Below are positions 41,753-48,987 of a stretch of 64,000 nt of DNA, piece by piece. Numbering within the stretch: the first letter of the stretch is position 1; every line of letters starts with the position of its first letter. Under the pieces are notes generated by a model. The model had not been told where the DNA came from and did not search any database. It saw only the letters and a list, made by a program, of their open reading frames with translations. Source of the DNA: DASQBT01 sp963782495 (GTDB lineage: Bacteria > Pseudomonadota > Gammaproteobacteria > Burkholderiales > Thiobacillaceae); NCBI GenBank assembly GCA_963782495.1, contig CAWAJU010000009.1, positions 186,001 through 250,000 of the forward strand. Reading direction: 5' to 3'. The position numbers and the translations under genes were made by a program.

Positions 41753-42279
41753 TGAGAATTTCCGATGAGGGCGTGGCTGACGGCGTGCGCTACGTCGCCT
41801 CGCCGCACTGCGATTTTCGTCCACAGGTGCAGAACATCCGCTTGCTGGTCTTACACAGCATCAGCCTGCCGCCGGGGGAGTTTTCCGGGCCGCAGGTCGA
41901 AGCGCTGTTTGCCGGGCGCCTGGACTGGGACGCCCATCCCTACTTTCAAAGCATCCGCGGGATGCAGGTTTCGGCCCATTTCTTCATCCGCCGCGACGGC
42001 GAACTGATCCAGTTCGTGCCCTGCAATCGGCGCGCATGGCACGCCGGGGTTTCAAACTGGCGGGGCTGGGAGCGCTGCAATGATTTTTCCATCGGCATCG
42101 AGTTGGAAGGCACGGATGACAGCGCGTTCACCGAGGTGCAGTACGAAACGCTGCGTGCCTTGATCGAGGCGCTCAAGGCACGCTATGGCATCGCAGATAT
42201 CGTCGGCCACAGCGACATCGCACCGGGCCGCAAGACCGACCCGGGACCGTACTTCGACTGGAACCGGCTCCGGGCCTGA
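41752..42279 (+). CDS. ampD: N-acetyl-anhydromuramyl-L-alanine amidase AmpD
   Basis: A 175-residue cytoplasmic zinc amidase of the peptidoglycan recycling pathway, which removes stem peptides from anhydro-muropeptides. The zinc ligands are in LVLHSIS (H35) and the C-terminal GHSDIAPGRKTDPGP segment; AWHAGVSNWRG and SIGIELEG are also typical of AmpD. No ampE or ampR is adjacent. Confidence 0.93.
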   Translation: MRISDEGVADGVRYVASPHCDFRPQVQNIRLLVLHSISLPPGEFSGPQVEALFAGRLDWDAHPYFQSIRGMQVSAHFFIRRDGELIQFVPCNRRAWHAGVSNWRGWERCNDFSIGIELEGTDDSAFTEVQYETLRALIEALKARYGIADIVGHSDIAPGRKTDPGPYFDWNRLRA

Positions 42280-42292
42280 GTCACTGCACGGC

Positions 42293-42835
42293 TTATTTCT
42301 TGTCGATCTTGTTGAACTTGGCCCCTTCCAGGGTCAGGTTGTACATCAGGCCCTTCTGGCCGAAGACGAAGCCGACGATGGGGTCCCTGATCGTGTTGGT
42401 GTCGATGGATTTGCCTATGCCCACATCAACCAGGGCGACGGACCCGTCCACCCCGACCTTCCAGCCCTCGCTGTTGCGGAATTTCTCCAGGGCTTTCTGA
42501 TCGGTGAAAATAATCACAATGCTTTTGGCCTCGGCGCCCAACTGAAAGCCGATCGATCCGGCCACCGTGTTGTAATAGGCCACCGTGTTACCCCATACCC
42601 GCAGCGCGCCTTCGCCGTATTCGCCGCCAATGCCGATGCCGGCCTTGTACACTTTGGGGAACACCAGGATCCCCTTGGCGGCAATAATGTAATTTGACGC
42701 GCCCGGCACCTCCGCGATAAACCGTTTCAGGGTGTCGTTCACCCCGCGCTCGAGTTCTGCCGCGCTGGCCGCATAAGCTGCCGGCGCACAGGCTGCCGCC
42801 GCAACAAGAACGAGTGCGCGAAGATCTATCATCAT
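42293..42835 (-). CDS. SYLF/Ysc84-domain lipid-binding protein
   Basis: A 180-residue exported protein with a signal peptide (cleavage near AAYA/AS) and a SYLF domain: KGILVFPKVYKAGIGIGGEYGEG and a C-terminal GFVFGQKGLMYNLTLEG. In bacteria these are periplasmic or surface proteins that bind lipids. GGGAG lies seven bases before the ATG. It is divergent from the phospholipase D-like gene, whose lipid-related role may be linked. Confidence 0.85.
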   Translation of the reverse strand: MMIDLRALVLVAAAACAPAAYAASAAELERGVNDTLKRFIAEVPGASNYIIAAKGILVFPKVYKAGIGIGGEYGEGALRVWGNTVAYYNTVAGSIGFQLGAEAKSIVIIFTDQKALEKFRNSEGWKVGVDGSVALVDVGIGKSIDTNTIRDPIVGFVFGQKGLMYNLTLEGAKFNKIDKK

Positions 42836-42925
42836 GTTTCTCCCGAGCTGAAAAATCGATTGTTTCATCATACCGCGAACCCATGGAAGTTTGATCCGCT
42901 GGCCGGGTTCGGCCTGAGGTTCATC

Positions 42926-44470
42926 ATGCTCTGCGGGCTGGCGCTGCTGGCAGGCTGCACCACCCTCAGGGACGACCTGCGCCCGCCCCGCCCCAGCCAG
43001 GCAATTGCAACCGACATGCCTGGCGTGCTGAAAGACCTGGCCTATCGCGACGGCGACGGGCGTTCCGGTTTTGTGCCGCTCGAAGACGGACTCGACGCCC
43101 TGTCTGCCCGCCTGTGGATCACCGACCACGCCCAGCACACCCTGGACGTGCAGGTCTACATCTTCCACGGCGACAAGACCGGGGCCCTGCTTGCCGACGC
43201 ACTGTTGCGTGCCGCCCAGCGCGGGGTGCGGGTGCGAGTGCTGCTGGACGATATCTACAGCGAGCGCAACGAGGCCGAACTCATTGCCTTGGACTCGCAG
43301 TCCAAGATCGAAGTGCGGCTGTTCAATCCATTTCGCTACCGCGGCGGCAATCTCCTCACCCGCGCATACGAATATTTCACCGATGATGGACGGGTCAACC
43401 AGCGCATGCATAACAAGCTCTACATAGCCGACAACCAGATGGGCATTGCCGGCGGGCGCAACATCGGCGACGAATACTTTGAGGCAAACCAGGGGCTCGC
43501 CTTCCTCGACCTCGACGTGCTGGCATCGGGACCCATCGTGCAGGACATGTCGCGCAGCTTCGATGCCTACTGGAACAGCAGCGAGGTGGTGCGGGCGCGG
43601 GCCCTGCCGCGCTACCGCGAGTCGCGCCAGCGGCTTCCGGCCCTGACCGAGAGGCTGGCGGCACTGCGCCAGCAATTATTCCGATCGGACTATGGACGCA
43701 GCCTGGCCATGCGCCAGGTCGGCGAGCGGCTGGCCCGTGGCGAACTCGTCTGGCTGCCCGCTCCTGCCAGCCTGCTCGTGGATCCGCCGGACAAGGTCGA
43801 TGGCAAGAGCCCGCTGAGCCAGCTCGTGGTGGGACAATTGGCCGGTCTGCGCCTGGATCCGAAGCAGGACGTTCTGCTGGTAACGCCCTATTTCGTTCCC
43901 GGCAAGATCGGCATGGACTGGCTGGGTTACTTGCGTGCCCACGGCGTCAACGTGCGCGTACTGACCAACTCGTTCGCCGCCACCGACGTTCCGCTGGTCC
44001 ATGCCGGCTACGCCCGCTACCGCGTCGACCTGCTCAAGGCCGGGGTCCAGCTCTACGAACTCAAACCGCAGGAGAACGGTCAACCCAAGCAACACTTCAG
44101 CGCCGGGAGCGGCAGCTCGCGTGCCAGCCTGCATGCCAAGACCTTCGTGTTTGACCGCCGCCAGGTGTTTGTCGGCTCGTTCAACTTCGATCCACGCTCA
44201 GCGCTGCTCAATACCGAATTGGGCGTCGTGATCGACAGCCCCGACATTGCCCGTCGCGTCATGGCCCTGGCCGAAGACGCAATGACGCCGTCGCGCAGCC
44301 ACCGGGTGCAGTTGAAGCCGGCCCGACCCGGCGCAAAGCCGCAACTCATCTGGTTCAGCCGCAACCAGAACGGCGAACTGGACAGTACCGACACCGAACC
44401 CAACACCACGCACTGGCAACGCTTTCTGCTCGAACTCTATTCCAATCTGCCGATCGAAGAGGATCTGTAG
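42926..44470 (+). CDS. Phospholipase D-family lipoprotein (cardiolipin synthase C-like)
   Basis: A 514-residue protein starting with a lipoprotein signal (MLCGLALLAGC) and holding two HKD motifs: HNKLYIAD (H162) and HAKTFVFD (H403), each followed by GG/GS-N elements. This is the two-motif arrangement of PLD phosphotransferases, most like ClsC/YmdC, which makes cardiolipin from phosphatidylglycerol and phosphatidylethanolamine. The lipobox is unusual for ClsC and suggests a periplasm-facing membrane protein. The ATG at 42926 is chosen because it begins the signal sequence. Substrate inferred. Confidence 0.85.
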   Translation: MLCGLALLAGCTTLRDDLRPPRPSQAIATDMPGVLKDLAYRDGDGRSGFVPLEDGLDALSARLWITDHAQHTLDVQVYIFHGDKTGALLADALLRAAQRGVRVRVLLDDIYSERNEAELIALDSQSKIEVRLFNPFRYRGGNLLTRAYEYFTDDGRVNQRMHNKLYIADNQMGIAGGRNIGDEYFEANQGLAFLDLDVLASGPIVQDMSRSFDAYWNSSEVVRARALPRYRESRQRLPALTERLAALRQQLFRSDYGRSLAMRQVGERLARGELVWLPAPASLLVDPPDKVDGKSPLSQLVVGQLAGLRLDPKQDVLLVTPYFVPGKIGMDWLGYLRAHGVNVRVLTNSFAATDVPLVHAGYARYRVDLLKAGVQLYELKPQENGQPKQHFSAGSGSSRASLHAKTFVFDRRQVFVGSFNFDPRSALLNTELGVVIDSPDIARRVMALAEDAMTPSRSHRVQLKPARPGAKPQLIWFSRNQNGELDSTDTEPNTTHWQRFLLELYSNLPIEEDL

Positions 44471-44603
44471 GGCCAAGTCCTCAGGCGCGGCCCATGGCGC
44501 AGGTGGAGGGATGACCCTCGCCGCGCTATCATCAACCCTCCGCTTTGCAATGCGGCTCAGCCCATGTTTGCATTGAATCCTTTTGCTGGAGCAGCGTAAA
44601 TAA

Positions 44604-45245
44604 ATGAGCAGTTGTTGCAACGACAAATCCTGCGCCCTGGAGCAGCTGCAGGCGCGCCAGGGCGACACCTTGCGCATCGTGCTTGCGCTCAATGCCCTGA
44701 TGTTCGTGGTGGAACTGTCTGCCGGACTGCTGGCCGGCTCCGTTTCACTGCTTGCGGATTCCCTCGACATGCTGGGCGACGCACTGGTCTATGGCTTCAG
44801 CCTCTGGGTGATCGGCCGTGGACTGGCGTGGAAGGCGCGCGCCGCAGGGGCGAAGGCCGGCGTCATGGCCGTGTTCGGCTTATTCGTCCTGGCCGAGTTG
44901 GTCTACAAGCTGCTGTTTCCCCAGCCGCCCGGCTTTGAGACCATGGGCGCAGTCGGCCTGCTGGCGTTGATGGTCAATACCGCTTGTTTCGGTCTGCTGT
45001 GGCGGCACCGCGCCGAGGACATCAACATGCGCTCGGTGTGGCTGTGTTCGCGCAATGACTTGTACGCCAATGGCGGTGTCCTGCTGGCGGCGTTGGCGGT
45101 CTGGCAGACCGCTTCGTCCTGGCCGGACCTCATCGTGGGCGCCTTCATTTGTGCGCTGTTCCTGCATTCGGCCTGGGGCGTCGCGGTCGATGCGCGACGC
45201 GAACTGCGTGCCGCGCGCGGAGTGCCACAGATCGGCTCGGCATGA
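44604..45245 (+). CDS. Cation diffusion facilitator-like transporter, lacking the C-terminal domain
   Basis: A 213-residue membrane protein with about six helices and CDF-type metal-site helices: LLADSLDMLGDA in TM2 and CSRNDLYANGGVLL in TM5. The usual cytoplasmic C-terminal dimer domain is absent. The N-terminus (MSSCCNDKSCALEQL) has four cysteines that could bind metal. Such short forms occur in proteobacteria and are often annotated as cation transporters. Metal unknown. Confidence 0.8.
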   Translation: MSSCCNDKSCALEQLQARQGDTLRIVLALNALMFVVELSAGLLAGSVSLLADSLDMLGDALVYGFSLWVIGRGLAWKARAAGAKAGVMAVFGLFVLAELVYKLLFPQPPGFETMGAVGLLALMVNTACFGLLWRHRAEDINMRSVWLCSRNDLYANGGVLLAALAVWQTASSWPDLIVGAFICALFLHSAWGVAVDARRELRAARGVPQIGSA

Positions 45246-45323
45246 GCTGCGCCCGACCGCAAGGCCGTCGTTCGTTTTCTCCCGTTCAGTTAGGGTGCCG
45301 CCTGCACCTGGGGTGAGACGCGC

Positions 45324-47156
45324 TTGAGCAAACCTTCTCCGGCCTCGCCCTATCCGCCCATCGGCGATTACGGCTTCATTGCCGATTGCCATTCGGTCGC
45401 CCTGGTCTCGCGCGCGGGTTCGATCGACTGGTGCTGCATGCCCAGGGTCGATTCACGCAGCTGTTTCGCCCGTCTGCTCGGCTGGCAACAGGGCGGCCAT
45501 TGCCAGATTGCGCCGATCCGCCCTTACCAGAGTTCGCGCCGTTATCTGCCGGACACCCTGGTGTTGGAAACCACGTTTCACACCGACGAGGGCCGTGCGC
45601 GCCTGCTCGACTTCTTCGCCATGCGTGCAGGTGGGCGGCGCGCACCGCACCGGCAGTTGCTGCGCATCGTCGAGGGCATGGAAGGCCAGGTGTCGCTGGG
45701 CCTGGATCTCGCGCCGGTATTCGACTATGGCGCGGTCAAGGGCTGGATACGCCAGGTTGCAGAAGGGCAGTTCATGGCGATTGGTGGCAGCGACGGTCTG
45801 CTCGTCTCCGGCGATTTCCGCCTGGCCATGAAGCAGCGCCACCACCTGGTCGGCCAATGCAGCCTGGAACCCGGCCGACGCGCGCATCTTTCGCTCATCT
45901 ACGCGCGACCCGAAGATCTGGAGCGCGGCGCAATTGAAGCGCCCGCCATCGGCGAACTCGATCAGCGCCTGCAAGAGACCCTGAAATGGTGGCGAACATG
46001 GTCCGCGCGCACCCAATACGACGGCCCCTACGCACCGCTGGTGCGGCAATCGGCCCTGGTGCTGAAGGGGCTCACCCACGCACCCACCGGCGCCATCGCG
46101 GCGGCAAGCACTACCTCGCTGCCAGAAGCAGCGGGCGGATCGCGCAACTGGGATTATCGTTACTCCTGGGTGCGCGACTCCACCTTCACGGTGCGCTCGC
46201 TGGTGCAGTTGGGCCACGTGCGAGAAGCCGACGCCTTTCGCCGTTTCCTCGAACGCAGCGCGGCAGGCAACGCCGACGAGATCCAGATCCTGTTCGGTGT
46301 GGGCGGCGAACGGCGCCTGCACGAATACCGCGTCGCCGAGCTCGAGGGCTATCGCGGCGCCTCGCCGGTGCGGCTGGGCAACGCCGCGGAAACCCAGCTC
46401 CAGCTCGATGTCTACGGCGAACTGCTCAACCTGTCGTGGGGCTGGCACCTGCTTGGCCACGCGCCGGACGATGACTACTGGCCTTTCCTGGTCGAACTGG
46501 TGAACAAGGCCGCACGCATCTGGCGACGTCCCGATCGCGGCATCTGGGAAGTTCGCGGAAAGCCGCGCCATTTCGTGTTGTCCAAGGCCATGTGCTGGTC
46601 GGCCCTGGACCGCGGCATCCGGCTGGCTCAGGCAAGCGGACGCGAGGCGCCGGCCGATGCATGGCGCAAGGCGCAGGATGCAGTGCGCCGCGCGGTCGAG
46701 ACGCAGGGTTACGACTCAGAACGCGGCGTGTTCGTCCAGGCCTTTGGCCACCCGGTAATGGATGCGTCGCTGTTGCTGTTGCCCGAGGCCGGTCTGGTGG
46801 ATTACAACGACGAGCGCATGCTGCGCACTACCGATGCGATCATGCAGGAGCTGACCCAGGACGGCCTGTTGCGCCGCTATGCGGCCCACAGCGACAGCCT
46901 GCAAGGCAGCGAAGGCGTGTTCCTCGCCTGCAGCTTCTGGCTGGTCGAATGCCTCGCGCGCCAGCAGCGCCTGGACGAGGCCCATGAGGTGTTTCAGCGC
47001 GCACTCGGCACCGGCAACGATCTTGGGCTGTTCGCAGAGGAGCATGACACCGAGACCGGCGAGATGCTGGGCAATTTTCCCCAGGGCCTGACCCATCTCT
47101 CCCTCATTGCGGCGGCCGTCGCGCTGGCCGAATCCGAGTCCGCCGCAGGCTTCTAG
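45324..47156 (+). CDS. Glycoside hydrolase family 15 enzyme (glucoamylase/trehalase-like)
   Basis: A 610-residue cytoplasmic protein with an N-terminal beta-sandwich (residues 10-220: IGDYGFIADCHSVALVSRAGSIDW) and a C-terminal alpha/alpha-barrel. The GH15 features SRNWDYRYSWVRDS (about 270-283), the catalytic acid E409 in GIWEVRG and the catalytic base at E572/E573 in GLFAEEHD are present. It may hydrolyse trehalose or malto-oligosaccharides. It appears to start at TTG 45324. No glycogen or trehalose genes are adjacent. Confidence 0.92.
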   Translation: MSKPSPASPYPPIGDYGFIADCHSVALVSRAGSIDWCCMPRVDSRSCFARLLGWQQGGHCQIAPIRPYQSSRRYLPDTLVLETTFHTDEGRARLLDFFAMRAGGRRAPHRQLLRIVEGMEGQVSLGLDLAPVFDYGAVKGWIRQVAEGQFMAIGGSDGLLVSGDFRLAMKQRHHLVGQCSLEPGRRAHLSLIYARPEDLERGAIEAPAIGELDQRLQETLKWWRTWSARTQYDGPYAPLVRQSALVLKGLTHAPTGAIAAASTTSLPEAAGGSRNWDYRYSWVRDSTFTVRSLVQLGHVREADAFRRFLERSAAGNADEIQILFGVGGERRLHEYRVAELEGYRGASPVRLGNAAETQLQLDVYGELLNLSWGWHLLGHAPDDDYWPFLVELVNKAARIWRRPDRGIWEVRGKPRHFVLSKAMCWSALDRGIRLAQASGREAPADAWRKAQDAVRRAVETQGYDSERGVFVQAFGHPVMDASLLLLPEAGLVDYNDERMLRTTDAIMQELTQDGLLRRYAAHSDSLQGSEGVFLACSFWLVECLARQQRLDEAHEVFQRALGTGNDLGLFAEEHDTETGEMLGNFPQGLTHLSLIAAAVALAESESAAGF

Positions 47157-47189
47157 CCGCCGCGTGTCACGGCGTTCCGGCGAACATGT

Positions 47190-47415
47190 CGCAGCGTTCC
47201 CCCTGCGGCCCCGGGGATCAGCATCTACCGCTTCTGGCGCGATTTCGGCTGCGGCGTCGGGGGGCCTGGTGACGGGCTACGCCGCTGGGCTTGAAGCCCC
47301 CTTCTGGCTGGTCGCCGGGTCCCTGGTCATTTCTGCTCTTATGGTGTGGCTGCAGGCCGAGGAAACTCTGCCTCGGCCCAACCCGGCCTTTGCCTGGGAC
47401 TCACCCAGGAAGCTG
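47190..47415 (+). pseudogene. C-terminal remnant of an MFS transporter
   Basis: The text reads GISIYRFWRDFGCGVGG from about 47214, then shifts by one base in the GGGGGG run near 47260-47265 to GLVTGYAAGLEAPFWLVAGS and ALMVWLQAEE. This matches the last two helices of major facilitator permeases that carry a YRFWRDxG motif. The front of the gene is missing, and no start is visible. It is a fragment left after GH15. Confidence 0.6.
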
Positions 47416-47514
47416 ATGAAACCGCGCGCCCTGTTCTTCGCCCTCGTCTTCGCCACGTCCCTGACTGCCACGGCCGACGCCAAGCAGCGCGCAAGCAAGC
47501 CGGCCGGACATTGA
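47416..47514 (+). CDS. Short peptide with signal sequence (remnant?)
   Basis: A 32-residue frame from ATG 47416 that is almost entirely a signal peptide (MKPRALFFALVFATSLTATA) plus a short basic tail. It may be the cut-off start of an exported protein or a small real gene. No ribosome-binding site is clear. Confidence 0.3.
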   Translation: MKPRALFFALVFATSLTATADAKQRASKPAGH

Positions 47515-47597
47515 ATCGGCAACGACGACCGGGTAGCTGATCACCGGCAATGAATTGCTTGCGCCACACAGGCGCGCAGTGCCCCCGAAAAACCGGA

Positions 47598-48453
47598 TCA
47601 ATCGAACACCACGGTCTTGTTGGCGTACACCAGCACACGGTTGTCGATGTGCCACCGGACCGCACGCGACAACACGATCTTCTCCAGATCCGCGCCTTTC
47701 TGCACCAGGTCTTCGAGCGCATCGCGATGGGAAATGCGGGTCACGTCCTGATCGATGATCGGTCCGTCGTCCAGTACTTCGGTCACGTAATGGCTGGTCG
47801 CGCCGATCAGCTTGACGCCGCGCTCGAATGCGCGGTGATAGGGCTTGGCGCCGTGGAAGGCGGGCAGGAAGGAGTGGTGGATGTTGATGATGCGATTGGG
47901 GTAGCGGTGGATGAAGTCCGCTGACAACACCTGCATGTAGCGCGCGAGCACAATGAAATCCGCTGCCACATCGCGCAGGATGGCCACCTGCATCTTCTCC
48001 GCCTCGGCCTTGTTGTCGCGCTCGACATGGACGTACTGATAAGGCACGCCATAGGTTTCCGCCAGCCAGCGGGTGTCCTCGTGATTGGAGAGGATGATGG
48101 GGATTTCGCAATGCAGCTCGCCGCTCTGGTAGCGGTACAGCAGGTCCGCCAGGCAATGGTCGAGCTTGGACACGAACACCGCCATCTGCTAGTTTGCGGC
48201 CCGACTCCGCGAGCCGCCAGTGCATGCCGAATTTCGCGGCGATGGGGGCAAAACCCGCGGCAAATTTATCCAGCGGCAGGGTAAAACCCTGCAGGTCCCA
48301 CTCCACCCGCATCAGGAACAACTTCAATTCGGCATCCTGATGCTGGTCCGCGTGCAGGATGTTCGCATTGTGCGCGAGCAAAAAATTGGCGATGGCCGCC
48401 ACCAGGCCTTTTTGATCCGGGCAGGAGATGAGCAGGACGGCAGTATGTTTCAT
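47598..48453 (-). pseudogene. purU: Formyltetrahydrofolate deformylase with a frameshift
   Basis: PurU hydrolyses 10-formyl-THF to formate and THF, supplying formate for purine synthesis. The N-terminal ACT domain (MKHTAVLLISCPDQKGLVAA, from ATG 48453) reads to FGMHWRLAESGRKL near 48190. The formyltransferase domain (MAVFVSKLDHCLADLL through INIHHSFLPAF with the catalytic HxSxLP and ISHRDALEDL) lies one base out of frame from 48185 to 47598. One extra base in CTAGCAG at about 48184-48190 explains it. Both halves are otherwise well preserved, so this could be a recent mutation or a sequencing error. Confidence 0.85.
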
Positions 48454-48880
48454 TTGCAAAGACTTGTTGTTCCATCCATGGCACCTGTTTGAGTGCCAGC
48501 GGCTGAAGGAAATATGGGTCGGGTGATGAGCAAGATGATAGCGGCAAACCCGCCGTTTTGACTCATCTGCACCGTTAGCCGGACCGCCTTTGCCTCGCGC
48601 GCAACGGGAACAAATCCGTCCTCGGGGCCGCTGGCCATTGAAGGCTTTGATATGGGGTATGCCTTTTTTGATGAACCACCACGCAATGGCGGGGGTTTGC
48701 CGGGAGAATCATCGCCCCGCGCCTTACAAATACTACGCAACCATATGATATATATACATTTAAGTACTCGCTAAATCACGAATTTCGCCCCGGTAACAAT
48801 TTTTTCTATGCGCTAAACCGCTGATTTTCATCAAGCTTTAATTTATTACAGTTCTTTTACTTGCAAGCCTCCCTGCACTT
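48454..48880. other. AT-rich divergent region upstream of nrdA and purU
   Basis: More than 400 bases without a convincing gene. The part from 48730 to 48900 is clearly AT-rich for this genome and should contain the nrdA and purU promoters. A minus-strand frame (48450-48740, TTG start) ends in an ATGA overlap with purU but has no recognised domain. Confidence 0.5.
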
Positions 48881-48926
48881 ACTACAATTTGTGCTTCAGC
48901 CATTGTCCAGCCACAACAAGTTGTGT
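48881..48926 (+). promoter_or_regulatory. Candidate paired NrdR boxes upstream of nrdA
   Basis: CTACAATTTGTGC (48882-48894) and the perfect inverted repeat CACAAC-AA-GTTGTG (48912-48925) have centres about 31 bases apart, roughly three helical turns, as expected for tandem NrdR sites before class Ia nrdAB genes. The match to the published box is partial. No nrdR gene is in the window. Confidence 0.45.
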
Positions 48927-48937
48927 AAAAGCCAGGC

Positions 48938-48957
48938 ATAAGCTGTGTATAAGCTGT
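48938..48957 (+). promoter_or_regulatory. DnaA-box match and direct repeat upstream of nrdA
   Basis: TGTGTATAA at 48944-48952 is the complement of TTATACACA, a perfect fit to the DnaA consensus TTATNCACA. It sits between two copies of ATAAGCTGT (48938-48946 and 48949-48957) spaced 11 bases apart. DnaA sites control nrdAB in E. coli; here the role is inferred. Confidence 0.45.
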
Positions 48958-48987
48958 TTGATTCCCAGGCCCAAAGAGGAGAGGTCC

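Noticed and set aside
48450..48740. 96-codon minus-strand frame ending in ATGA with purU
   Set aside because: TTG start, no ribosome-binding site, no recognised domain. The ATGA overlap could be chance, so it is noted but not called.
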